A DNA stretch of 64,000 nucleotides from Paracoccus onubensis (lineage in GTDB: Bacteria; Pseudomonadota; Alphaproteobacteria; Rhodobacterales; Rhodobacteraceae): NCBI RefSeq assembly GCF_003591515.1, contig NZ_QZCG01000008.1, forward strand, positions 1-64,000, given 5' to 3'. The first letter of the stretch is position 1; the number at the start of each line of letters is the position of its first letter. Below the pieces are notes generated by a model. That model was not told the origin of the DNA, searched no databases, and was given only the letters and a program-made list of their open reading frames with translations. The translations under genes and the position numbers were made by a program. Below, piece after piece: positions 16,657-25,710 of this stretch.

Positions 16657-17591
16657 GTGCGGATCGTCCTTCCCGACAGGATGCGCCTGATATAGTCCCG
16701 GTTGGCGGCACTGACCGACAAGCCGTCGCCGCCGTAATGCTCGACGAGGAAAGGACTGTCGAAACCCAGTTCCAGCGCCCGCCTGATCGCCGTGCGCCAG
16801 TTGATCGTGCCCCCCAGCAGCGGCGCCGGATGGGTCATCACCAGACCCGAGGGATCCTCGATCCGGTAATAGTTCTTCACATGCCAATAGCCGGCATAGG
16901 GCGCGCATAGCTCGATCATTTCCGCCCAGGGCTCGACCGGACGATGCAGCCGGATCAGGTTGCCGATGTCGATATTCAGCTTGACGGCAGGGTGATCCAC
17001 CTCGGTCACGAAGCGCACGGAATCGCGGGCGGTGCCCAGATAGGTATCCTCGTACATCTCGAGCGAGATCCGGATACCGCAGCTTTCGGCATGCTGGCCC
17101 AACTCGCGGATGCGGCTTACGGCAAGGCGGTAGATGTCGGGATCGTCGGGGTTCTGCACCCCCTGTTCAGTCCAGAACCACAGTGCCTTCATCTGTTTCG
17201 GCGACAGCGGGCCGAAGAAACCGAAGCTGACATGGCCGATGCCAAGTTCGGCGGCGGTGTCGATGACGCGGTGGCTATAGGCCAGATATTCGTCGCCATG
17301 CTGCGGGTCGATGACGCTGCGCCGCGCCGTCGAGATCGCCGGGACGGACAGGCCAAGCCCTTCGCAGATCGAGACAAATTCAGCCCGCCGCGCAAGATCC
17401 AGATCGGCGATGCGCAACCATGAATCGGTCGGATCCACCGCGTCGAACCCCGCATCGGCAACGTCGGTCAGACTTTCGGCCCAGATTTCGGGCGCTGCAT
17501 CCTGCACCAGACGTCCATCCGGCAACCTGCCCCCAAACGGAATCATCGCCGCCGCGATGGGCCATTCCTCTGCTGTCCAACGTTGTGTCAC
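16653..17591 (-). CDS. Sugar phosphate isomerase/epimerase-family TIM-barrel protein
   Basis: This 312-residue TIM-barrel protein has conserved acidic and His residues in IRISLEMYEDTYLG, VKLNIDIGNLIRLHRPVE, AGYWHVKNYY and FLVEHYGGD, matching the metal-binding AP-endonuclease-2 fold. It may isomerise, epimerise or decarboxylate a sugar or sugar acid whose product is phosphorylated by the DhaK-DhaL kinase translated after it. Decarboxylases of this fold that yield erythrulose are known in apionate pathways, so that role is possible. It is first in its operon, 69 bp from a TGTATACA operator. Confidence 0.72.
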   Translation of the reverse strand: MTQRWTAEEWPIAAAMIPFGGRLPDGRLVQDAAPEIWAESLTDVADAGFDAVDPTDSWLRIADLDLARRAEFVSICEGLGLSVPAISTARRSVIDPQHGDEYLAYSHRVIDTAAELGIGHVSFGFFGPLSPKQMKALWFWTEQGVQNPDDPDIYRLAVSRIRELGQHAESCGIRISLEMYEDTYLGTARDSVRFVTEVDHPAVKLNIDIGNLIRLHRPVEPWAEMIELCAPYAGYWHVKNYYRIEDPSGLVMTHPAPLLGGTINWRTAIRRALELGFDSPFLVEHYGGDGLSVSAANRDYIRRILSGRTIRT

Positions 17592-17659
17592 GCCTTTCCT
17601 CCCGATTCTGCTCCTCTGGCGGCTTCGCTAGCATGGGCATTTTCTATAATCAAGTATTT

Positions 17660-17667
17660 TGTATACA
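17660..17667. promoter_or_regulatory. TGTATACA operator in the GntR/isomerase divergent region
   Basis: The palindrome TGTATACA lies in TTTTGTATACAGAC between the leftward isomerase start (17591) and the rightward GntR start (17745). It matches the site at 14793-14800 in core and flank. A possible GntR promoter (TTGACT at 17685-17690, 17 bp, TAGCCA at 17708-17713) follows it. The position allows control of both divergent units and autoregulation. Confidence 0.68.
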
Positions 17668-17744
17668 GACTTCAGAACGCATCATTGACTTACGGCCCGG
17701 CTGCGCATAGCCATTTGGAATAATTGACGAGGAGGTCTAGCAGC

Positions 17745-18431
17745 GTGGCGAATTCCCGGATGTCGGATGAACCCGAGATGGAGATCAAAATCGAGCGCCA
17801 GTCATTGCATGATGCAATTCTCAACCGGCTGCGAGATATGATCATCGAAGGCCACCTGCCTCCCGGTGCGCGGCTGAACGAGGGCCAGCTGGGCGCCCGC
17901 CTTGGGGTATCGCGGACGCCACTGCGCGAGGCGATCAAGTTCCTGGCCAGCGAAGGGCTGGTCGAGCTGGTTCCCAGCCGCGGCGCGATGGTCAAGGAAT
18001 TCGGCGCCAAGGAGGTGCTGAACATGTTGCAGGTCGCTGGCGCGCTGGAACAATTCGCGGGGCGCTGCGCGGTCGAGGTCGCTTCGGACAAGGGGATCGC
18101 CGCGGTCCGGGCGATGCATGACGAGATGCTGGTCTGTTATCGTCGCGGCGACCGGCTGGATTATTACAAGCTGAATCAGGCCATTCACACTGCCATCGTG
18201 GCGCTTGCCGACAATGACACGCTGTCCGAGATTCACGCGCGGCTTCAGACCCGGCTGAAACGAATCCGCTTCATCGGACATGAAGGCCCCGAAAAATGGG
18301 CCAGCGCCGTGGCCGAACACGAAGAGATGATGGCGGCGCTGGAAGCCCGCGACGCGGATCGCCTGGCGAAGATATTGGGCGAGCATCTGACGCGCGCATG
18401 GGAACGGGTGAAGGACGGGCTGGAAAGCTGA
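17745..18431 (+). CDS. GntR-family transcriptional regulator, FadR (FCD) subfamily
   Basis: This 228-residue regulator has an N-terminal winged helix (about residues 15-80, with GARLNEGQLGARLGVSRTPLREAIKFL). The all-helical FCD ligand domain includes the region around LNQAIHTAIVALADNDTL and VAEHEEMMAALEARD. GTG 17745 is chosen because GAGGAGGT ends eight bases before it; an ATG at 17760 is the alternative. It is divergent from the isomerase-kinase operon. Two TGTATACA sites suggest it controls all the tetronate genes from 6439 to 17591. The effector is probably the imported sugar acid or a pathway intermediate. Confidence 0.9.
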   Translation: MANSRMSDEPEMEIKIERQSLHDAILNRLRDMIIEGHLPPGARLNEGQLGARLGVSRTPLREAIKFLASEGLVELVPSRGAMVKEFGAKEVLNMLQVAGALEQFAGRCAVEVASDKGIAAVRAMHDEMLVCYRRGDRLDYYKLNQAIHTAIVALADNDTLSEIHARLQTRLKRIRFIGHEGPEKWASAVAEHEEMMAALEARDADRLAKILGEHLTRAWERVKDGLES

Positions 18432-18543
18432 CCGGCAACGCGCGATCGCCCGCGGCCCCTGTTCGGCTTTCCGGCCAGTTCACCAATCACCGGAATAGCC
18501 GCCGCACAGAATGGATGTGCCCAGGATTACCCTTGGCGAGCAG

Positions 18544-19710
18544 CTACATACATGTCCCGAAAAGCGCGCGGGTGTTTTCGCGCGTCATCTCGACCGGATT
18601 GCCGCCGCAGGAAGGGTCCTCCAGTGCGATTTCGGTCAACTCGTCCAACCTGTCCGCCTCAACGCCCATCGCCGTCAGGCTTTCGGGGATCGCAAGTTCG
18701 GCCCGCAGTTCCATGATCCGGGCGCGGAAGCCGTCGAAGCCGCCCGCAATGCCCAGATAACCCGCCGCCGCCGCGATGCGGTTCTCGATCGCGGGGCGAT
18801 TGAAGTCGAGAACCATCGGCATGACAACCGCATTGGTGGTGCCGTGATGGGTGCCATAGGCCGCGCCGACCGGATGCGACAGCGAATGGATCGCGCCCAG
18901 ACCCTTTTGAAAGGCGACCGCGCCCATCGCTGCGGCACTCATCATATGGCCACGCGCCGTCAGATTTTCGGGGTCGCGATAGACGACCGGCAGATTCTCG
19001 AAAACCAGCCGCATTCCCTCCAGCGCGATGCCCTGGCTCATGGGATGGTAATGGGGCGAGCAATAGGCTTCGAGGCAATGCGCCAGCGCGTCCATGCCGG
19101 TGCCCGCAGTAATGAATTTCGGCATCCCCACGGTCAGGGCCGGGTCGCAAATGGTGACGACCGGCATCAGCTTCGGATGGAAGATGATCTTCTTCTTATG
19201 GGTTGTCGAATTCGTCAGCACGCCTGCGCGCCCGACCTCACTGCCGGTGCCCGCCGTGGTCGGAACCGCGATGATCGGCGCGACCCGACCGGCATCGGCG
19301 CGGGTATACCAGTCGCCTATATCCTCCAGATCCCAGACCGACAGATCCGCCCGCTGCCCCGCCATCAGGGCAATCATCTTGCCCAGATCCAGGGCAGAGC
19401 CGCCGCCGAAACAAATCACCCCGTCATGCCCGCCGGACCGATAGACCGCGATCCCCGCCGTCATGTTCGCCTCATTCGGATTCGGATCCACATCTGAGAA
19501 GACCGCGCGACCAAGCCCGGCATCCTCCAGCACATCCAGAGCGGCGGAAGTGATCGGCAGCCCTGCCAGCGCCTTGTCGGTCACCAGCAAAGGCTTGCGC
19601 AGGCCCGTCGCCTGAACATGTTCGGCCAATTCGCCGATGCGGCCGGTACCGAACTTGATCGCGGTCGGGTAGGTCCAGTTGCGGCTGGGAAGATCGTTAT
19701 TGTCGCTCAT
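18544..19710 (-). CDS. Iron-containing alcohol dehydrogenase
   Basis: This is a 388-residue NAD(P)-dependent dehydrogenase of family III. The nucleotide-binding motif is ICFGGGSALDLGKMIAL. Iron ligands are in AGTGMDALAHCLEAYCSPHYH and IHSLSHPVGAAYGTHHG. PTTAGTGSEVGRAGVLTN is the second family motif. It is the last gene of the leftward TRAP operon and follows the aldehyde dehydrogenase by one base. A likely role is oxidation of an alcohol group made or exposed by the upstream ligase, with the aldehyde then taken by the neighbour. The convergent GntR gene ends 112 bp away. Confidence 0.9.
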   Translation of the reverse strand: MSDNNDLPSRNWTYPTAIKFGTGRIGELAEHVQATGLRKPLLVTDKALAGLPITSAALDVLEDAGLGRAVFSDVDPNPNEANMTAGIAVYRSGGHDGVICFGGGSALDLGKMIALMAGQRADLSVWDLEDIGDWYTRADAGRVAPIIAVPTTAGTGSEVGRAGVLTNSTTHKKKIIFHPKLMPVVTICDPALTVGMPKFITAGTGMDALAHCLEAYCSPHYHPMSQGIALEGMRLVFENLPVVYRDPENLTARGHMMSAAAMGAVAFQKGLGAIHSLSHPVGAAYGTHHGTTNAVVMPMVLDFNRPAIENRIAAAAGYLGIAGGFDGFRARIMELRAELAIPESLTAMGVEADRLDELTEIALEDPSCGGNPVEMTRENTRALFGTCM

Positions 19711-19711
19711 G

Positions 19712-21094
19712 TCAGACCTTTTTCAGATGATAGGATTTCGGGCGGGTGACCGACAGGTAACCCAGATAGGACAGAGACCCGCCACGGCCGGTATCCTTGC
19801 AACCGGTCCAGCACAGGGCCGGGTCAAGATAATCGGCGCGGTTCATGAACACGGTCCCGGTCTCGATCCGGGCGCCGATCCCGGCGGCCTTGTCGTAGTC
19901 CTGCGTCCAGATGCTTGCGGTCAGACCGTAAGGGCTGTCATTCATCAGCCGCACTGCCTCGTCATCGCCGGAAACCTTCATGATGCCGACGACCGGGCCA
20001 AAGCTTTCCTCGGTCATCACCCGCATCGAATGATCCACATCGACAAGGATCTGCGGCGCAAGATAGGCGCCGCCGTCATCCGCCGGGAAATGCGCCGGAT
20101 CGATCAGCGGTGTCGCACCCTTGGCCAGCGCCTCGGCGATCTGTTCGCGGACGGTCCGGGCGAAACGGATATTCGCCATCGGGCCAAGCGTCGTCGCCTC
20201 GTCATTCGGATCGCCCAGTCGCAGCGCATTGACCCATGCGACGGACTTTTCCACAAAGGCATCATACAGGCTTTCATGGACATAGATCCGTTCTATCCCG
20301 CAGCAGCACTGGCCCGAATTGAACATAGCCCCGTCCATCAGCGAATCCACCGCCGCGTCCAGATCGGCATCCGCGCGCACATAGCCCGGATCCTTGCCGC
20401 CCAGTTCAAGCCCCAGCGGTACGAAGGTACCCGCCGCCGCCCGCTCGATCGCCCGCCCGCCAGCGACCGAGCCGGTGAAATTGACGAAGTCAAAGGCACG
20501 CTCGCCGATCAGGGCCTCGGTCGTGGCGTGATCCAGCACGATATTCCGGAATACATCCTCCGGAACACCCGCGGCATGGAACGCCTGCGCCAGATGCTCG
20601 CCCGCAAGCAGGGTCTGGCTGGCATGTTTCAGCACCACGGCATTCCCGGCGATCAGGGCCGGGATAATGGTGTTGATCGCCGTCAGATAGGGATAATTCC
20701 AGGGCGCAATGACAAAGACCACACCCAGCGGTTCCCGCGCGATGTATCGGCGGAATGTATCGCTGTCCTCGACCATCTTCGGGGCAAGGGTTTCGGCGGC
20801 GATCCCGGCCATGTAATCGGCGCGATCCCTGACGCCGCCCATCTCGCCTTTGCCGAAGCGGATCGGGCGGCCCATCTGTCCGGTCAGATCCGCCGCGATC
20901 CGGTCGCCCATCGCGATCAATTCGGCCACCCCCGCCCTGACCAGCGCGATGCGCTCATCAAGCGGACGCGCTGCCCATTCCTTCTGCGCCGCGCGGGCGC
21001 GGGCGACCGCCGCACGCGCCTCATCGGGCGTCAGGGGAACACGCTCGGCATAGACCGCGCCATTTACCGGGGAAATCACTTTGATCGGTGTCAT
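19712..21094 (-). CDS. NAD(P)-dependent aldehyde dehydrogenase
   Basis: This 460-residue aldehyde dehydrogenase has FVIAPWNYPYLTAINTIIPAL, the NAD site NFTGSVAGGRAIERAA, the general-base glutamate in LGLELGGKDPGYV and the nucleophilic cysteine within MFNSGQCCCGIERIYV. The start at 21094 (MTPIKVISPVNG) follows AGGGG-like bases; the open frame upstream runs into the ligase gene. It lies between the glutamine-synthetase-like ligase and the iron alcohol dehydrogenase. This order suits oxidation of an amide-linked aldehyde such as a gamma-glutamyl aminoaldehyde. Use of a free aldehyde cannot be excluded. Confidence 0.9.
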   Translation of the reverse strand: MTPIKVISPVNGAVYAERVPLTPDEARAAVARARAAQKEWAARPLDERIALVRAGVAELIAMGDRIAADLTGQMGRPIRFGKGEMGGVRDRADYMAGIAAETLAPKMVEDSDTFRRYIAREPLGVVFVIAPWNYPYLTAINTIIPALIAGNAVVLKHASQTLLAGEHLAQAFHAAGVPEDVFRNIVLDHATTEALIGERAFDFVNFTGSVAGGRAIERAAAGTFVPLGLELGGKDPGYVRADADLDAAVDSLMDGAMFNSGQCCCGIERIYVHESLYDAFVEKSVAWVNALRLGDPNDEATTLGPMANIRFARTVREQIAEALAKGATPLIDPAHFPADDGGAYLAPQILVDVDHSMRVMTEESFGPVVGIMKVSGDDEAVRLMNDSPYGLTASIWTQDYDKAAGIGARIETGTVFMNRADYLDPALCWTGCKDTGRGGSLSYLGYLSVTRPKSYHLKKV

Positions 21095-21122
21095 CTTGTC
21101 CTCATAAGGGGAGCGCCGTTTT

Positions 21123-22502
21123 TCACGAACGCTCGAACAGGCGTTGAAGCTCAAAATCGGTGACCACGCGGTCGGTCTCGGAAATTTCCCATTGCGCCGC
21201 GTGGTGGTAATGCTCGACCACCTCATCCCCGAAGGCCCTGCGATAGGTTTCCGACACATTCAGCAGGGCCGCGGCGTCACGCAGGTTGCGGGGAATCTCG
21301 CGCAGGCCCTCGGTGTGATACATGTCGCCCTTCATCTCGGCGGGCAGGTCCAGCTTGCGCTCGATCCCGTTCAGCCCGGCGGCCAGCAGCGCGGCGCAGG
21401 CCAGATAGGGATTGGCGTCCGAGCCGGGAATGCGGCATTCGACGCGGACGGCCTTTGTCCCCTCGCCGCAGATGCGAAAACCGGCGGTGCGGTTGTCGAT
21501 GGACCAGACGGCCTTGGTTGGCGCGAACAGCCCCTCGGTGAAGCGCTTGTAGCTGTTGACATAAGGGGCAAGGAAAACCGTCATCTCCTCGGCCGCCGCC
21601 AGTTGGCCTGCCACGAAATGCTTCATCAGTGCCGACATGCCGTGTTCATCCCCGGGATCATGGAAGGCGGGCTTGCCCTCCGGCGTCCACAGCGACTGGT
21701 GGACATGCGCCGCCGAGCCCGCCTTGGCGGTGTCGTATTTCGCCATGAAGGTGACCGATTTGCCTCTGGCCCAGGCGATTTCCTTCACCGCCTGCTTGAT
21801 GATCGTGTGATTGTCGGCGGTGTCCAGCGCGTCGGAATAACGGTAATTGACCTCGGCCTGACCGGAATCCGCCTCGCCCTTGGTGTTCTCGACCGGGATG
21901 CCCGCGCCGTAAAGACCGTTGCGGATGGTCCGCATCACGTCTTCTTCCTTGGTCGTCTGGAAGATGTGGTAATCCTCGTTATAGGCCGAGATCAGGGTCA
22001 GTGTGCCGAAACCCTGATCGCGAAAGCTTTCATAGCTGTTGTCGAACAGATAGAATTCCAGCTCTGTCGCCATCATCGGCTTGAACCCCATCTCGCGGGC
22101 GCGGGCCACCTGCCGTTTGAGGATGGCGCGGGGCGAGACGGCCACCTCTTCATGCGTGTGATGATCCAGCAGATCGCACATCACCATGGCGGTGCCCGGC
22201 AGCCATGGCAGGCGGCGCAATGTCGACAGGTCGGGTTTCATCACATAGTCGCCATAGCCCTGCGACCAGCCCGCACTGCGATAGCCGGGAACGGTCTGCA
22301 TTTCCATGTCGAGCGCCAGCAGGTAGTTGCAGCAATGCGTTTCCCGATGCCCGCCATCAAGGAAAAAGGCGGCATGGAAACGCTTGCCGAACAGGCGGCC
22401 CTGCATATCCGGGGCGACGACCAGAACCGTGTCGATCTCGCCGGTATCAAAGGCGGCCTGCAGGCTTTCAAGCGTCAGGTTTGCGGGCATATGAGAATCC
22501 AT
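21123..22502 (-). CDS. Glutamine synthetase-family gamma-glutamyl-amine ligase
   Basis: This 459-residue protein of the GS III-like catabolic group has the ATP/glutamate-site motifs MATELEFYLFD, KGEADSGQAEVNYR, SAAHVHQSLW, SYKRFTEGLFAPTKAVWS and VECRIPGSDANPYLA. Relatives such as PuuA and IpuC attach glutamate to polyamines, ethanolamine or isopropylamine to start their breakdown. It is not a housekeeping GlnA: the adenylylation loop is absent and the context is a TRAP operon. The start could be 22502 or 22490; neither has a strong ribosome site. No gamma-glutamyl hydrolase (PuuD type) is adjacent, which leaves the last step open. Confidence 0.85.
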   Translation of the reverse strand: MDSHMPANLTLESLQAAFDTGEIDTVLVVAPDMQGRLFGKRFHAAFFLDGGHRETHCCNYLLALDMEMQTVPGYRSAGWSQGYGDYVMKPDLSTLRRLPWLPGTAMVMCDLLDHHTHEEVAVSPRAILKRQVARAREMGFKPMMATELEFYLFDNSYESFRDQGFGTLTLISAYNEDYHIFQTTKEEDVMRTIRNGLYGAGIPVENTKGEADSGQAEVNYRYSDALDTADNHTIIKQAVKEIAWARGKSVTFMAKYDTAKAGSAAHVHQSLWTPEGKPAFHDPGDEHGMSALMKHFVAGQLAAAEEMTVFLAPYVNSYKRFTEGLFAPTKAVWSIDNRTAGFRICGEGTKAVRVECRIPGSDANPYLACAALLAAGLNGIERKLDLPAEMKGDMYHTEGLREIPRNLRDAAALLNVSETYRRAFGDEVVEHYHHAAQWEISETDRVVTDFELQRLFERS

Positions 22503-22563
22503 TCACCGAAAAAATGGCAGGACTCCGGCCGGGCAGATCATCCTGCCCGGCCGGATCACCGGA

Positions 22564-23604
22564 TCAGCTATAGCGATAGGGACGCCCGGCCTTGGCCATG
22601 ACATCGTTATATGTCTTGAAGATCCCGACCACCTTGGCCTTCACTTCGGATTCGGTCGCGATCTCGTCCCAGAATTCGCGCGCCTTCTCTTCGACCGTCG
22701 CCCATTCCGCGTCGGGGATCGAGGTCAGCTCCAGCTTCGGCCCGTTGACCCGCAGATCGGCCTCGCCGCCCCAATACCACCACTGGCGGTAGTAATGCGA
22801 TTGCTCGAAGCAGACCTCCATCAGCAGCTTCAGATTATCCGGCACTTCGTTCCAGCGGTCGGCATTGGCAAAGAAATGTCCGATCCATGCACCCGAGATA
22901 TTGTTGGTCAGGAAATATTTGGTCACATCGGCCCAGCCGACCGTGTAATCCTCGGTGATGCCCGACCATGCGATACCGTCCAGCTCTCCGGTCTGCAGGG
23001 CGACCTGAATATCCTCCCATGGCAATTGCATCGGCACGACGCCGAATTGCGCGAGAAACCGTCCCGCCGTGGGGAAGGTGAAGACGCGCTTGCCTTCAAG
23101 ATCGGCAAGGCTGTTGATCGGATCCTTGGTGGCGAAATGACACGGATCCCAGGCCCCCGCCGAGATGTGCTGAACGCCCACCGCCGCATATTCCTGTTCC
23201 CAGATCTCCTTCAGCCCGTATTGGTTGAACAGCACCGGCACATCCAGGCTGTAACGGCTGGCAAAGGGAAAATAGCCGCCGAAAACCGTCACCTCGGTTG
23301 GCGATTGCATGGAATCGTCATCCGACTGCACCGCGTCGATAGTGCCGTTCTGCATGGCGCGGAACAGCTCGGATGTCGGGACAAGCTGATCTGAATAGTA
23401 AAGCTCGATCTCCATCTGCCCGGCGGCAATCTTGTTGAAGCGTTCGATGGCGGGCTTGCAGACATGCTCGCCAAGCGCAGCACCGGCATAGGTCTGCATC
23501 CGCCATTTGATCGGCGCCGATTGCGCATGCACAGCAGGCGCGGCAAGCGCCCCGGCCCCTGCAAGCGCACTGGTGGACAGGAATTTCCGTCTGGTCGTGG
23601 TCAT
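22564..23604 (-). CDS. dctP: TRAP transporter solute-binding protein (DctP family)
   Basis: This 346-residue periplasmic binding protein has a twin-arginine-like signal (MTTTRRKFLSTSALAGAGA, cleavage near AVHA). The mature part shows the DctP ligand region: a core around TFPTAGRFLAQFGVVPMQLPWEDIQ, with the conserved arginine area before it and QTGELDGIAWSGITEDY after it. Some relatives with Tat signals bind pyruvate-like or larger organic acids. Here it feeds the DctQM permease upstream in the same operon. The ligand is probably the amine, amide or alcohol used by the next three enzymes. Confidence 0.9.
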   Translation of the reverse strand: MTTTRRKFLSTSALAGAGALAAPAVHAQSAPIKWRMQTYAGAALGEHVCKPAIERFNKIAAGQMEIELYYSDQLVPTSELFRAMQNGTIDAVQSDDDSMQSPTEVTVFGGYFPFASRYSLDVPVLFNQYGLKEIWEQEYAAVGVQHISAGAWDPCHFATKDPINSLADLEGKRVFTFPTAGRFLAQFGVVPMQLPWEDIQVALQTGELDGIAWSGITEDYTVGWADVTKYFLTNNISGAWIGHFFANADRWNEVPDNLKLLMEVCFEQSHYYRQWWYWGGEADLRVNGPKLELTSIPDAEWATVEEKAREFWDEIATESEVKAKVVGIFKTYNDVMAKAGRPYRYS

Positions 23605-23655
23605 GTCTTTACCTCCGTTGGGTTGCGGGGCGGTTCCTGCCGCCCCTGTCTTTCG

Positions 23656-24984
23656 TCATTGTCCGTAAACGAGATTGGGCAGCCACAGCGCGATCTGCGG
23701 GAAAGCCATGATGATGATCAGGGTCAGGATCATGATACCCACGATCGGCACGATCGAGCGGTAGATGTCGCCCAGCGTCACATGATCGGGCGCCATCGCC
23801 CGCATCAGGAACAGGTTATAGCCGAAGGGCGGAGTAATATAGGCGACCTGACAGGTGATGGTGTACAGAATTCCGTACCAGATCAGATCGAACTCCAGCG
23901 CCTGCACCAGCGGAATATAAAGCGGCGCGACGATGACCAGCATGGCGGTATCGTCCAGAAACATCCCCATGATCAGGAACGAGACCTGCATCAGAATGAT
24001 GATCTGCCAGCGTGTCAGCCCCAGATCCTCGAGGAAAAAGCCTTCGATTGCACGCACTGCGCCCAATCCGTCGAAAACCGCGCCGAAGGCCAGGGCCGCC
24101 AGCAGGATCCACATGAACATGCAGGACACGCCCAGCGTGCTGACCATGCAGCTTTCCCACACCTTGCGGGTTAACCGCCGTTTCATCAACGCGACCAGCG
24201 TGGCGATAGCCGCACCGACAACGCTGCTTTCGACAAGGCTGAAATAACCCAGCACGAAGGGCACCATCATCCCCGCAAAGATGATCACTGGCAGGAGCCC
24301 CGCGCGAAGCAGGCCGATCTTCTCGGCCCAGGTGATACTGGCCAGTTCTTCCCGCGGCAGCGGCGGGCCGAGCCTTGGGTTGATACCGCAGCGGATCACC
24401 ACGTAAAGCAGGAACATCGCCGCCATCAGCAGCCCCGGCAGGATCCCGGCAAGCCAAAGCTGCCCCACAGGCTGCCGCGCGATCATCGAATACAGCACAA
24501 GCACGATCGAGGGCGGCACCAGGATTCCCAACGACGATCCGCCCTGAATGATCCCCGTCACCATCCGCTTGTCATAACCGCGCTTCAGCAGTTCGGGCAG
24601 GGCAATGGTCGCGCCGATGGCAAGCCCGGCCACCGACAGCCCGTTCATGGCCGAGACAAGGACCATCAGCAGGATCGTCCCGATGGCCAACCCGCCGGGA
24701 ACGGGGCCGAACCACACATGGAACATCCGGTAGAGATCGTCGGCAAGCCGGGTCTCGGACATGATGTAGCCCATCCAGACGAACATCGGCAGGGTCAGCA
24801 TCGGATACCAGTTCATCAGCTTGATCGTGCTGGTAAAGGCGATATCGTGCCCGCCCTGACCGCCCCACAGCATCACCGCGGCAAGCACGGCAACGAAGCC
24901 GATTCCGGCAAAGACGCGCTGCCCGGTCAGCAGCATCGCCATCATCCCGGCGAACATGGTGATCGCGATATATTCGTTGGGCAT
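23656..24984 (-). CDS. dctM: TRAP transporter large permease (DctM family)
   Basis: This 442-residue inner-membrane protein has about twelve hydrophobic segments and the DctM motifs GLSVAGLAIGATIALPELLKR, GGSSLGILVPPSIVLVLYS and ITCQVAYITPPFGYNLFLM. It catalyses sodium-driven uptake of the ligand delivered by DctP. The start at 24984 (MPNEYIAITMF) overlaps the DctQ stop as TGATG. The frame is open much further upstream but only as a shadow of DctQ. Confidence 0.93.
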   Translation of the reverse strand: MPNEYIAITMFAGMMAMLLTGQRVFAGIGFVAVLAAVMLWGGQGGHDIAFTSTIKLMNWYPMLTLPMFVWMGYIMSETRLADDLYRMFHVWFGPVPGGLAIGTILLMVLVSAMNGLSVAGLAIGATIALPELLKRGYDKRMVTGIIQGGSSLGILVPPSIVLVLYSMIARQPVGQLWLAGILPGLLMAAMFLLYVVIRCGINPRLGPPLPREELASITWAEKIGLLRAGLLPVIIFAGMMVPFVLGYFSLVESSVVGAAIATLVALMKRRLTRKVWESCMVSTLGVSCMFMWILLAALAFGAVFDGLGAVRAIEGFFLEDLGLTRWQIIILMQVSFLIMGMFLDDTAMLVIVAPLYIPLVQALEFDLIWYGILYTITCQVAYITPPFGYNLFLMRAMAPDHVTLGDIYRSIVPIVGIMILTLIIIMAFPQIALWLPNLVYGQ

Positions 24985-25490
24985 CAGATCCGCTCCCCGC
25001 GCAGGGTGGCGATATCGCGGATCAGGAAGGCAATGCTTTGCAGCAGCATCAGCAGCACGCCGACACAGATCACGATCTTGATCGGTGCCATATAGGGTCG
25101 CCAGACGGTGCGCGACCGCTCGCCCACCTCGAAGGCATAGATCGTACTCTCGACCCCGCCCCATAAAGTCACCGCCAGAAAGAAGATCAGTGCCAGAACG
25201 GTCATGCTGTCGATGACCGCCCGCCGGCGCGGCGACCAGTGGCCATACAGCAAATCCATCCGGACATGGGCGTTCAGCATCAGTGAATAGGCGCCGCCAA
25301 GGACGAAATAGCCGACCATGGTGAACTGGGCCATCTCTTGCGTCCACAGCGCCGGGCGGAAGAACGCCTTGGTGATAACCGACCACAGCAGCACGCCAGC
25401 CAGCACGAGAAACAGATACATGGCGATGCGGCCTATGCGGTAATTCACCGCTTCCACGATCCGCACGAAGGCGATTGCTGCGCGGGGCAT
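24984..25490 (-). CDS. dctQ: TRAP transporter small permease (DctQ family)
   Basis: This 168-residue membrane protein has four segments: IAMYLFLVLAGVLLWSVITK, MVGYFVLGGAYSLMLN, ALIFFLAVTLWGGVES and IVICVGVLLMLLQSIAFLI. The hallmark WTQEMAQFTMVGYFVLGGAY is present. Start 25490 (MPRAAIAFVRIVE) is a choice: the frame is open 48 codons further upstream, but that part is not DctQ-like. It is the first gene of the leftward TRAP operon and lies opposite the RpiR gene. Confidence 0.82.
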   Translation of the reverse strand: MPRAAIAFVRIVEAVNYRIGRIAMYLFLVLAGVLLWSVITKAFFRPALWTQEMAQFTMVGYFVLGGAYSLMLNAHVRMDLLYGHWSPRRRAVIDSMTVLALIFFLAVTLWGGVESTIYAFEVGERSRTVWRPYMAPIKIVICVGVLLMLLQSIAFLIRDIATLRGERI

Positions 25491-25647
25491 GGCTATGGCC
25501 TCTGCGGCGGAACGGGAAAGCGCAACGGCCAGCCCGTCCGAGATTCGGCACGAAAAGCCACAAAGCGCCCGGATGCAATCGATTCCATGATGCGACTCGT
25601 CTCCCTGTTTTTTGATCAAGCGTTCCCTTGACAACCCGATTCTGTCA

Positions 25648-25671
25648 AGAATTTTTCTGAACGAAATTTTC
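25648..25671. promoter_or_regulatory. Paired A/T inverted repeats in the RpiR/TRAP divergent region
   Basis: AGAATTTTTCT (25648-25658) and GAAATTTTC (25663-25671) are two adjacent inverted repeats sharing GAA and TTC half-sites. A TTGACA (25629-25634), a good -35 match, precedes them on the plus strand. They lie 40-63 bp upstream of the RpiR gene and about 160-180 bp upstream of the TRAP operon start. They are candidate binding sites for the RpiR regulator, though the match could be chance in this A/T-rich stretch. Confidence 0.4.
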
Positions 25672-25710
25672 TGTTACAAATGTTTCTGATTCAGGAGGAC
25701 GAGGCCAAAG

